Translations under genes and position numbers: made by a program | Source of the DNA: Clostridiaceae bacterium Marseille-Q4149 | GTDB taxonomy: Bacteria; Bacillota; Clostridia; Oscillospirales; Oscillospiraceae | Length of the DNA stretch: 64,000 bases | Assembly: GCA_018228685.1 (NCBI GenBank) | Contig: CP073691.1 | Coordinates: forward strand, 2,480,001 to 2,544,000 | Direction of reading: 5' to 3' | Shown: in pieces, positions 56,872 to 64,000 of the stretch | How the letters are laid out: every line of letters begins with the position of its first letter | Numbering within the stretch: the stretch's first letter is position 1 | Notes under the pieces: generated by a model | The model's input: the letters and a program-made list of their open reading frames with translations, nothing else | Database searches by the model: none | Told to the model about the DNA's origin: nothing

Positions 56872-56911
56872 GTGAGGTGTTATTTTGCCTGAAACAGAGA
56901 GAGAAAAACGC

Positions 56912-58255
56912 ATGATCCGCGGGAAAGGGGCGCTTTCATTGAATTCAATCGCAGACGTATGGAAAAACGTGCTGGACCGGCTGCGGTCCCAGCTGTCGGA
57001 AACCACCATCAACACCTGGTTCGACGAGGTGGAGGTGGTGACCATGGAGGACTCCGCCTTTGTGCTCCATTGCAGCAACTCCTTCAAAAAATCCACCATC
57101 GAGGCCCGGTTCATGAGCCATATCAAGGCCGCGCTGAAGGACATCTTCTCCTCCGACCTGGAGGTAAAAATTCTGGACGATCAGCAGCTTTCCGCCTATC
57201 ACGGGGTGGCTCCGGACCGGCCCGGCTCCCTGCTGGAGTCCGACGCCTTCACCTTCGGCACCTATGTGGTGGGTCCCCAGAACAAGATGGCCTATGCCGC
57301 CGCCCGGGCCGTGGCCGAGAAGCCTGCGGAGCACTATAACCCCCTGTTCATCTATGGCGACTCCGGCCTGGGCAAGACCCACCTGCTGTACGCCATCGCC
57401 CACCAGGTCCGCCAGCGGCAGCCGGAGGCCCGCATCGTGTACATCAAGGGCGACGATTTCACCAACGAGCTGATCGCCTCCATCCGGGAGGGAAAGAACG
57501 CCGAATTCCGGGAGAAATACCGCCAGTCCACCCTGCTGCTGGTGGACGATATCCAGTTCATCGCCGGCAAGAAGCAGACCCAGGAGGAATTCTTCCACAC
57601 CTTCAACACCCTGTACGAATCCGGGCGGCAGATCGTGCTGACCTCGGACCGTCCTCCCCGGGAGATGACCCAGCTGGAGGACCGGCTTCAGACCCGGTTC
57701 GAGTGGGGCCTGATGGTGGATGTGGCGCCGCCGGACTTTGAGACAAGGCTCGCCATCATCAAAAACAAGGCCGCCCTGCTGGGGGTACAGCTGCCGGACG
57801 ATATCAGCAGCTTCATCGCCGAAAACCTCACCGCCAACGTCCGCCAGATCGAGGGGGCCCTGAACAAGCTCCTGGCCTATCGGGACCTGCTGGGCAACCA
57901 GGTGGACGGCGAGGCCGTCAGCCGTGCCGTAAAGGACATGCTGAAGAAATACAACGAGTTCGTGCCGTCGCCGGCCCTGATCATCGAGTATATCTGCCGC
58001 TATTACGACGTGGACGAGGAGCAGGTCCGGGGCCAGGGCCGGAAGCGGGACCTGATGGAGGCCCGGCAGACCGCCATGTATCTGATCCGCCGGATGACCA
58101 ACCTCTCCCTCAACGACATCGGCAAGGAGTTCGGCGACCGGGACCACACCACGGTGCTGCACTCGCTGGATCAGGTGGAGAAAAAGATGCGCTCCGACCC
58201 GGCCTACGCCGAAAAGGTCAAGGAGATCACCACCAACATCAACAACAAGAAGTAA
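56912..58255 (+). CDS. dnaA: Chromosomal replication initiator protein DnaA
   Basis: A DnaA of about 447 residues. Domain I (SIADVWKNVLDRLRSQLSE) is followed by a short linker. The AAA+ domain has Walker A GDSGLGKTHLLYAI and Walker B LLVDDIQFIAGKKQTQEEF. The arginine-finger region is LEDRLQTRFEWGL. The C-terminal DnaA-box-binding domain ends GDRDHTTVLHSLDQV. It melts the origin and loads helicase via DnaD/DnaI. Starts are ambiguous: TTG 56885, ATG 56912 and TTG 56939 (LNSIADVW); ATG 56912 is preferred because TTG 56885 would leave almost no leader. Confidence 0.95.
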   Translation: MIRGKGALSLNSIADVWKNVLDRLRSQLSETTINTWFDEVEVVTMEDSAFVLHCSNSFKKSTIEARFMSHIKAALKDIFSSDLEVKILDDQQLSAYHGVAPDRPGSLLESDAFTFGTYVVGPQNKMAYAAARAVAEKPAEHYNPLFIYGDSGLGKTHLLYAIAHQVRQRQPEARIVYIKGDDFTNELIASIREGKNAEFREKYRQSTLLLVDDIQFIAGKKQTQEEFFHTFNTLYESGRQIVLTSDRPPREMTQLEDRLQTRFEWGLMVDVAPPDFETRLAIIKNKAALLGVQLPDDISSFIAENLTANVRQIEGALNKLLAYRDLLGNQVDGEAVSRAVKDMLKKYNEFVPSPALIIEYICRYYDVDEEQVRGQGRKRDLMEARQTAMYLIRRMTNLSLNDIGKEFGDRDHTTVLHSLDQVEKKMRSDPAYAEKVKEITTNINNKK

Positions 58256-58506
58256 CCCTCTTTCCACATTCTCTGTGGATTCCACGGGGAAAACCTGTGG
58301 AGTACCGGACCCCGGATTTTCCGGTGGAAAACTCCCACCCTCTCTCCCCACCCGGGTGTGGAGAAAGAATCCGCTGATTTCAGGCCCTCCGGCACTTTTC
58401 CACATGAATTTTCCCTACGGCGACTGTTACTAAAATAAAGATATCTTTTTGTTCTCTTTTGGAGAACGGAGTCTCTTTTCATTCTGAAAGAAAGGAACGC
58501 GTCCTT
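58256..58506 (+). other. oriC: Probable oriC region between dnaA and dnaN
   Basis: A 251-base noncoding region with a cluster of DnaA-box-like 9-mers close to TTATCCACA: CTTTCCACA (58260-58268), GAATCCACA (58274-58282, minus), TACTCCACA (58296-58304, minus), TTCTCCACA (58357-58365, minus) and TTTTCCACA (58396-58404). An AT-rich patch (58428-58460) follows and may be the unwinding element. The gap before dnaA (56687-56884) has further partial boxes near 56697 and 56841, so the origin may be bipartite as in Bacillus. Confidence 0.82.
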
Positions 58507-59616
58507 ATGCTTCGATTTTCCTGTGAAAAGGCGCTGCTGCAAAGCGCCGTCAACACCACCTCCCGGGCGGTAGCCGCCAAAAGCTCCATTCCGGCCCTGG
58601 AGGGGATCCTGCTGGAGGGGGGCGATACCCTGACCCTGTCCGGCTACAACATGCAGACCGGCATCCGCACCATCGTGGACGCCCAGGTCCAGTCCCCGGG
58701 CCGCATCGTCCTCAGCGCCCGGCTGTTCGGCGAGATGATCCGGAAAATGCCGGACGATGTGATCGTGTTTGCGGCGGATGAAAATCTGTCCGTCCATCTG
58801 ACCTGCGGCGACGCCAGCTTTGAGATTCTGGGCCTGTCCGCCGACGACTATCCGGAGCTGCCTGAGGTGGATGACCAGTTTTCCGTGGACATCCGACAGG
58901 GTACCCTGAAGGCCATGATCAACCAGACCAGCTTCGCCGTGTCCACCAACGAGAGCCGCCCCGTCCATACCGGCTCCCTGTTTGAGGTAGGCGACCAGGA
59001 CCTGACGGTGGTGTCCGTGGACGGCTTCCGTCTGGCCCTGCGCCGGGAGCCTCTGGACCGGGCCGAGGGCGGCGCCTTCAAATTTGTGGCCCCCGGCTCC
59101 GCTCTGAACGAGGTGGAGAAAATTTGCGAGGATTCCGACGAAAAAGTCACCATTATCCAGGGCAAGCGCCACCTGCTGTTTGAGGCCGGGGCCACCCAGC
59201 TGATCTGCCGCCGCCTGGAGGGGGACTTCCTGGACTATAAAAACGCCATCCCCCGGAATAATCCCATCCGCCTGACGGTGGACACCAAGACCATGCTGGG
59301 GAGCCTGGACCGGGTCAGCGTGGTCATCAGCGAAAAGCTCAAGAGCCCGGTGCGCTGCGTGTTTGAAAATGGCCGGGTGCTGCTGTCCGCCAAAACCGGC
59401 GCCGGCGAGGCCAAGGACATCTGCCCCCTGGACGGCGACGGAAACGGCCTGGAGATCGGCTTCAACAACCGCTATCTCATGGACGCCCTGCGCTATGCCC
59501 CGGCGGACTCCGTGACCCTGGAGCTGAACACCAGCATCTCTCCGGCGGTGATCGTGCCCGCAGACGGAGAGGAGAGCTTCCTTTATATGGTGCTGCCGGT
59601 GCGGCTGAAAGCGTGA
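58507..59616 (+). CDS. dnaN: DNA polymerase III sliding clamp (beta subunit)
   Basis: A 369-residue beta clamp with three similar domains, starting [20 protein letters not shown]. The central [20 protein letters not shown] segment precedes the third-domain [12 protein letters not shown] motif, and the C-terminus ends [11 protein letters not shown], as expected of clamps. The ATG at 58507 follows AAAGGAA; a longer upstream frame is not conserved. It tethers DNA polymerase to DNA. Gene order dnaA-dnaN-yaaA-recF-remB-gyrB-gyrA is the classic Bacillota origin layout. Confidence 0.97.
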   Translation: MLRFSCEKALLQSAVNTTSRAVAAKSSIPALEGILLEGGDTLTLSGYNMQTGIRTIVDAQVQSPGRIVLSARLFGEMIRKMPDDVIVFAADENLSVHLTCGDASFEILGLSADDYPELPEVDDQFSVDIRQGTLKAMINQTSFAVSTNESRPVHTGSLFEVGDQDLTVVSVDGFRLALRREPLDRAEGGAFKFVAPGSALNEVEKICEDSDEKVTIIQGKRHLLFEAGATQLICRRLEGDFLDYKNAIPRNNPIRLTVDTKTMLGSLDRVSVVISEKLKSPVRCVFENGRVLLSAKTGAGEAKDICPLDGDGNGLEIGFNNRYLMDALRYAPADSVTLELNTSISPAVIVPADGEESFLYMVLPVRLKA

Positions 59617-59621
59617 TAAAT

Positions 59622-59837
59622 ATGGAAATGATTACCATTACCACGGAGTATATCAAGCTCCAGGACCTTCTGAAGCTGGCGGCCGTCACCGCCACCGGCG
59701 GCGAGGCCAAGCTGCTGATCCAGGACGGAGAGGTTCTGGTCAACGGCGAGGTGTGCACCATGCGGGGAAAGAAGCTCCGCCCCGGCGACGTGGTGGAGGC
59801 CCTGGGGCGGCGCTGCGGCGTGCAGTATGCAGATTGA
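59622..59837 (+). CDS. yaaA: S4-domain RNA-binding protein, YaaA/RlbA type
   Basis: A 71-residue S4-like RNA-binding protein found between dnaN and recF in Bacillota. The sequence [20 protein letters not shown] and [16 protein letters not shown] is typical, with a [10 protein letters not shown] end. The start at 59622 ([10 protein letters not shown]) aligns best with the family; a GTG at 59613 overlapping the dnaN stop is also possible. Its end overlaps recF by 11 bases. It is linked to ribosome assembly in Bacillus by name only. Confidence 0.93.
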   Translation: MEMITITTEYIKLQDLLKLAAVTATGGEAKLLIQDGEVLVNGEVCTMRGKKLRPGDVVEALGRRCGVQYAD

Positions 59838-60930
59838 CCGCCTGCTGCTGGAGGGCTTCCGGAATTACGACAGCCAGCAGCTGACCTTTGATGAAAGCTG
59901 CAACGTGATCTATGGAGACAATGCCCAGGGAAAGACCAACCTGCTGGAGGCCATTGTGTATCTGTCCTGCGGCCGCAGTCCCCGGACCCATGCGGATCGG
60001 GAGCTTATTGGCTTCGGAACGGACAGGGCCAGGCTGGTGGGACAGATCCGGTCCCGGGAACGGGAATTTGAAACGGAGATTCAGCTGACCCGGGGACGGC
60101 GGCGGAAGATGACCGTTAACGGCGTGGCCGCCAAAAACGGCGGCGACCTGTCCCAGGTGCTGCACACGGTGTTTTTCTCGCCGGAGGACCTGTTTCTCAT
60201 ACGGGAAGGTGCGGCGGCCCGGCGGCGGTTCATGGATATGTCCCTGTGCCAGCTGCGGCCCCGGTATGCCGAGGCCCTGGCGGAATACGGGCGGCTGTAT
60301 GAACACAAGACCCGCATCCTCCGGGACAGTGACGAGTATCCTCGGCTGCTGGACACCCTGCCCGACTTTGACCGGCGGCTGTGCCAGGTGGGGGCGGTGC
60401 TCATCAGCTATCGGGCCCGGTATGTCCAGGCGCTGGCGGTCCATGCCCGGCGGGCCCACTGGGAGTGCTCCGGGGAACGGGAGGAGCTGGCTCTGTCGTA
60501 TCAGACCGTGAAAACCGTGGAGGACCCTTTGGGTCCGGCGGCGGACATTGCGGCGGCGCTGGCAGAGCACCAGGCACAGCATCATCAGGCGGAGCTGGCC
60601 TCCCGGCTGTGTCTGTCGGGACCCCATAAGGACGATATCGCCGTGACGGTAAACGGGCTGGAGGCCCGGCATTTCTGCTCCCAGGGCCAGGTGCGCACCG
60701 CAGCCCTGAGCCTGAAGCTGGCGGACCGGGAGATTCACAAAACCGCCATCGGAGAGTATCCGGTGATGCTGCTGGACGACGTGCTGTCGGAGCTGGACCC
60801 CCGGCGGCAGGAGTATGTGCTCAACCGCATTGCAGGCGGACAGGTGTTCATCACCTGCTGCGAAAATGACCGGCTGGATGCGCTGCTGTCCGGCCGGGTG
60901 TATCACGTTCGGGAAGGAAAGGTGCTGTGA
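59827..60930 (+). CDS. recF: DNA replication and repair protein RecF
   Basis: A 367-residue RecF, the SMC-like ATPase that helps load RecA at gaps. Walker A is [19 protein letters not shown] near residue 32. The signature motif is [17 protein letters not shown], and Walker B is [13 protein letters not shown]. It overlaps yaaA by 11 bases and shares one base with the next gene, so the row is one transcript. Confidence 0.96.
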   Translation: MQIDRLLLEGFRNYDSQQLTFDESCNVIYGDNAQGKTNLLEAIVYLSCGRSPRTHADRELIGFGTDRARLVGQIRSREREFETEIQLTRGRRRKMTVNGVAAKNGGDLSQVLHTVFFSPEDLFLIREGAAARRRFMDMSLCQLRPRYAEALAEYGRLYEHKTRILRDSDEYPRLLDTLPDFDRRLCQVGAVLISYRARYVQALAVHARRAHWECSGEREELALSYQTVKTVEDPLGPAADIAAALAEHQAQHHQAELASRLCLSGPHKDDIAVTVNGLEARHFCSQGQVRTAALSLKLADREIHKTAIGEYPVMLLDDVLSELDPRRQEYVLNRIAGGQVFITCCENDRLDALLSGRVYHVREGKVL

Positions 60931-61187
60931 TGGGCTTTCTGCATATCGGCCAGAACGTCATGGTCAACGACCGGCGCATCATCGGCATATTCGATCTGGA
61001 TATCACGTCCCAGTCCGCTCAGACCCGGCGGTTTCTGGACCAGGCGGAGCAGGAGGGCGTGGTGCTGCCGGTGTGCGACGACATTCCCAAGTCGTTTCTG
61101 GTGTGCGACCATCCGTATCACCGGCAGATCGTATATATTTCCCAGCTGAATACCCAGACGCTGGTGAAAAGAGCGGAAAAGAAGTAA
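60930..61187 (+). CDS. remB: RemB-like (DUF370) protein
   Basis: An 85-residue RemB/YaaB-like protein of the DUF370 family, between recF and gyrB as in Bacillus. Key segments: GFLHIGQNVMVNDRRIIGIF and KSFLVCDHPYHRQIVYISQL. RemB regulates biofilm matrix genes in Bacillus; here the role is unknown. A GTG three bases earlier could also start. Confidence 0.92.
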   Translation: MGFLHIGQNVMVNDRRIIGIFDLDITSQSAQTRRFLDQAEQEGVVLPVCDDIPKSFLVCDHPYHRQIVYISQLNTQTLVKRAEKK

Positions 61188-61273
61188 AGAATTCCCTGTC
61201 ATTGCCGGGAGATCGGCAGACACCTGGTTCCCGGGAATGACAGGAAAGACCCAAGGAAAGGAAAGATGACCCA

Positions 61274-63211
61274 ATGAGCGAACTGGAAAAAGTCACCGCC
61301 GTGGACACCACCTATGACGCCTCGGAAATTCAGGTTCTGGAGGGGCTGGAGGCGGTGCGCAAGCGGCCCGGCATGTATATTGGCTCCACATCGGCCTCGG
61401 GCCTGCACCATCTGGTGTATGAGATCGTGGACAACGCCATTGACGAGGCACTGGCCGGATACTGCACCGAGATCACCGTCACCATCAACCCTGGCGACAC
61501 CATCACCGTTACCGATAACGGCCGCGGCATCCCCGTGGACATCCAGAAGCAGACCGGCCGGCCGGCGCTGGAGGTGGTATACACCGTGCTCCACGCCGGC
61601 GGTAAGTTCGGCGGCGGAGGCTATAAGGTATCCGGCGGCCTCCACGGCGTGGGCGCGTCCGTGGTCAATGCCCTGTCCGAATGGCTGGAGGTGCAGGTTC
61701 AGAAGGACGGCAGAATTTACGAGATGAAGTTCTCCCGGGGCGGCATCACCCAGGAGATGAAGATTTTGGGCGACACCGATCAGACCGGCACCGCCGTTAC
61801 CTTCAAGCCGGATCCGGAGATGTTCGACACCCTGGTGTATGACTATGAAACGCTGCACACCCGGATGCGGGAGCAGGCGTTCCTGAATGCGGGGCTGCGT
61901 ATCACCATTACCGACGCCCGGCCCGGCCAGGAGCAAAGTGACTCCATGTGCTACGAGGGAGGCATCCGGGAATTTGTTACCTGGCTCAACCGCAACAAGA
62001 CGGCGCTGCATGAGGAGGTCATCTATCTGGCGGGGGCCAAGGGCGACAGCACCGCCGAGGTTGCCCTGCAGTATAACGACAGCTATAACGAGACCCTGGT
62101 GTCCTTCGCCAACGACATCCACACCCCCGAGGGCGGCATGCACGAGACGGGCTTCAAAACGGCCCTGACCCGGGTGCTGAACGCCTATGGCATGAAATAC
62201 GGCATGATCAAGGAGGGCGACAAGGTCTCCGGCGAGGACGTCCGGGAGGGCATCACCGCCGTGATCTCCGTGAAGCTGACGGAGGCCCAGTTCGAGGGAC
62301 AGACCAAGGCCAAGCTGGGCAACGCCTCCATCCGCACCCTGGTGGACAGCGTGGTATCCGACCAGCTGGCCGTGTATCTGGAGGAGCACCCGGTGGTGGC
62401 CCGGACCATTCTGGACAAGGCCCTGACCGCCAACCGGGCCAGGGAGGCTGCCCGAAAGGCCCGGGAATCCATCCGCCGCAAGACCGCCCTGGGCGGGGCG
62501 GCCATGCCCGACAAGCTGCGGGACTGCAACGAAAATAACCCCGAGCTGACGGAGATCTATATCGTGGAGGGCGACTCCGCAGGCGGCTCTGCTACTCAGG
62601 GACGGGACTCCCGCTTCCAGGCCATCCTGCCTCTGTGGGGCAAGATGCTGAACGTGGAAAAGGCCCGGGCGGATAAGGTCTACGGCAACGACAAGCTCCA
62701 GCCGGTGATCACGGCCCTGGGCGCCGGGATCGGCGACGAGCTGGACCTGAACCGGCTGCGGTATCACAAGATCATCATCATGGCCGATGCCGATGTGGAC
62801 GGCGCCCATATCCGGACGCTGCTGCTGACCTTCTTCTTCCGGTTCATGCGGCCCCTGATCGAGGAGGGGTATGTATACTCCGCCGTGCCCCCTCTGTATA
62901 AGCTGACCCGGGGCAAGCAGCAGCGGGTGGCCTATACCGACGAGGAGCGGGACGCCATTTCCGCCGAAATGCGCAGCGGCAACCCCAACGTGAAAATTGA
63001 CATCAGCCGCTTCAAGGGCCTGGGCGAGATGAACCCCCACGAGCTGTGGGAGACCACCATGGACCCGGAAAAGCGCACCCTGCGCCGCATTACCCTGGAC
63101 GACGCCGTGGCCGCCGACGCCACGTTTACGGTGCTGATGGGCGAAAAGGTGGAGCCCCGAAAGGAGTTCATCGAGAAAAACGCCAAATATGCGGTGAATC
63201 TGGATTATTGA
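61274..63211 (+). CDS. gyrB: DNA gyrase subunit B
   Basis: A 645-residue GyrB. The GHKL ATPase carries [16 protein letters not shown] and [20 protein letters not shown], then [20 protein letters not shown]. The TOPRIM region has [19 protein letters not shown] and [22 protein letters not shown]-driven DNA supercoiling with GyrA relieves torsion during replication. It is 86 bases after remB, with AAGGAAAG before the start. A hairpin separates it from gyrA. Confidence 0.98.
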   Translation: MSELEKVTAVDTTYDASEIQVLEGLEAVRKRPGMYIGSTSASGLHHLVYEIVDNAIDEALAGYCTEITVTINPGDTITVTDNGRGIPVDIQKQTGRPALEVVYTVLHAGGKFGGGGYKVSGGLHGVGASVVNALSEWLEVQVQKDGRIYEMKFSRGGITQEMKILGDTDQTGTAVTFKPDPEMFDTLVYDYETLHTRMREQAFLNAGLRITITDARPGQEQSDSMCYEGGIREFVTWLNRNKTALHEEVIYLAGAKGDSTAEVALQYNDSYNETLVSFANDIHTPEGGMHETGFKTALTRVLNAYGMKYGMIKEGDKVSGEDVREGITAVISVKLTEAQFEGQTKAKLGNASIRTLVDSVVSDQLAVYLEEHPVVARTILDKALTANRAREAARKARESIRRKTALGGAAMPDKLRDCNENNPELTEIYIVEGDSAGGSATQGRDSRFQAILPLWGKMLNVEKARADKVYGNDKLQPVITALGAGIGDELDLNRLRYHKIIIMADADVDGAHIRTLLLTFFFRFMRPLIEEGYVYSAVPPLYKLTRGKQQRVAYTDEERDAISAEMRSGNPNVKIDISRFKGLGEMNPHELWETTMDPEKRTLRRITLDDAVAADATFTVLMGEKVEPRKEFIEKNAKYAVNLDY

Positions 63212-63236
63212 TTCAAAAATGCTTGCATTTTTGAAT
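63211..63236 (+). terminator. Hairpin between gyrB and gyrA
   Basis: A perfect 11-bp stem, ATTCAAAAATG (63211-63221) with CATTTTTGAAT (63226-63236), loop CTTG. It resembles other intergenic hairpins in this window. As gyrB and gyrA are normally co-expressed it may attenuate rather than end the transcript. Confidence 0.65.
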
Positions 63237-63264
63237 TTCACCATCCCCACAAGGAGAATAAAAT

Positions 63265-64000
63265 ATGAGCAAAAAACCACAGTACGACCCTGAGGAGCTG
63301 CGGTACCCGGACCAGCACATTGTGGAGCGGTCCCTGGTGCCGGAGATGGAAAAATCCTATATCGAATACGCCATGTCCGTGATCGTGGGCCGGGCCCTGC
63401 CCGACGTGCGGGACGGCCTGAAGCCCGTGCACCGGCGGATCCTCTACGCCATGTATGAGGACAACCTGACCTCGGACCGCCCCTTCAAGAAGTCCGCCAC
63501 CTGCGTGGGCGACGTGCTGGGCCGGTATCACCCCCACGGCGACGCGTCCGTGTATGACGCCCTGGTCCGCCTGGCCCAGGACTTCTCCATGCGCTATATG
63601 CTGGTGGACGGGCACGGCAACTTCGGTTCCGTGGATGGCGACCCCCCTGCGGCCTACCGTTACACCGAGGCAAGGCTGGCCAAGATCGCAGGCGAAATGC
63701 TGCGGGACATCGAAAAGGACACCGTGGACTGGGACCCCAACTTCGACGAAAGCCGCAAGGAGCCCCGGGTGCTGCCCTGCCGGTTCCCCAATCTTCTGGT
63801 CAACGGCTCCTCCGGCATCGCCGTGGGTATGGCTACCAATATCCCGCCTCATAATCTGCGGGAGGTCATCGGTGCGTGCATCTGTGTGCTGGACAATCCC
63901 GACGCCACCTTGGGTGATCTGATGGAGCACGTCCAGGGTCCCGACTTCCCCACCAAGGGCATCATCATGGGCCGGGCCGGGATCCGGGCCGCCTATGCCA
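63265..64000 (+). CDS. gyrA: DNA gyrase subunit A (partial, runs off the window)
   Basis: The first 245 codons of gyrA. AAGGAG lies just upstream of the ATG. The translation begins [20 protein letters not shown] and contains [20 protein letters not shown], then [26 protein letters not shown] segment and the catalytic tyrosine in [10 protein letters not shown] follow. The quinolone-resistance region reads [12 protein letters not shown] (Ser/Asp positions are Ala-Ser-type here). The end lies outside this window. Confidence 0.97.
   Translation, partial: MSKKPQYDPEELRYPDQHIVERSLVPEMEKSYIEYAMSVIVGRALPDVRDGLKPVHRRILYAMYEDNLTSDRPFKKSATCVGDVLGRYHPHGDASVYDALVRLAQDFSMRYMLVDGHGNFGSVDGDPPAAYRYTEARLAKIAGEMLRDIEKDTVDWDPNFDESRKEPRVLPCRFPNLLVNGSSGIAVGMATNIPPHNLREVIGACICVLDNPDATLGDLMEHVQGPDFPTKGIIMGRAGIRAAYA

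Noticed and set aside
56885..56911. TTG at 56885 as the dnaA start
   Set aside because: The predicted transcription start near 56878 leaves almost no leader, and its GAGG would lie upstream of the transcript; ATG 56912 was preferred, although either remains possible.
61199..63280. A 693-codon minus-strand frame opposite gyrB
   Set aside because: Shadow frame antisense to a complete gyrase gene.

Overview
This is a high-GC Gram-positive chromosome segment. It most likely comes from an anaerobic, butyrate-forming member of the Clostridia, in the Oscillospiraceae (Flavonifractor/Oscillibacter-like) group. The evidence is an HrcA/CIRCE heat-shock operon, two T-box riboswitches in front of aminoacyl-tRNA synthetase genes, Bacillus-type parS sites with Soj/Spo0J, a DnaD plus DnaI-like helicase-loader pair, a RemB-like gene between recF and gyrB, and a butyrate kinase. 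The genus is inference. The window includes the probable replication origin at about 56.5-58.5 kb.

0-9 kb (minus strand): hrcA-grpE-pspC-dnaK-dnaJ-PHP phosphatase-rpiB, under a promoter with a perfect CIRCE operator. Upstream lies a GC-rich, hairpin-rich gap, then two CobW/G3E GTPases, one with a long His/Asp/Glu metal-binding tract. 9-17 kb: a membrane-anchored putative glycoside hydrolase, an AT-rich methyltransferase gene flanked by 39-bp direct repeats (probable acquisition), two GNAT acetyltransferases, xdhC-hypB behind an operator-bearing promoter, an Rrf2 regulator, tRNA-Gly(CCC), and a GntR regulator divergent from a DUF5692-like membrane protein. 17-23 kb: a copper module (csoR with two operators, copA with an in-frame copZ-like tail), an unknown membrane protein and cstA. 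23-25 kb: a hairpin cluster, then dnaI-like and dnaD genes.

25-44 kb (plus strand) is largely housekeeping: zapA, a U32 (RlhA-like) protein, dut, maf, mreC-mreD-PBP2, a GH13 enzyme, parA-parB with three parS sites, serS, mscL, rsmG, a MinD-like ATPase, mgsA, and hisS-aspS behind a T-box that appears to read tRNA-Asp. The 3' end of aspS is duplicated on the far side of a hairpin-rich insert.

44-53.6 kb is more mixed: XRE regulators, a small membrane coiled-coil protein, a zinc-ribbon peptide, an MFS exporter beside an HTH-TPR regulator, metG with its own Met T-box, exonuclease III, a MerR-RDD membrane-bound regulator and butyrate kinase. 53.7-64 kb is the origin: rpmH-rnpA-yidD-yidC-jag on the minus strand, and dnaA-dnaN-yaaA-recF-remB-gyrB-gyrA on the plus strand. 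gyrA runs off the end of the window.

No CRISPR array, prophage or intact insertion sequence was recognised. The most unusual signals are regulatory or structural: a parS site built into a terminator-like palindrome, the CopA-CopZ fusion with an internal ribosome binding site, gene-3'-end duplications flanking two inserts, the Asp-type T-box before hisS, and the membrane-tethered MerR protein with a 19-bp-spacer promoter.
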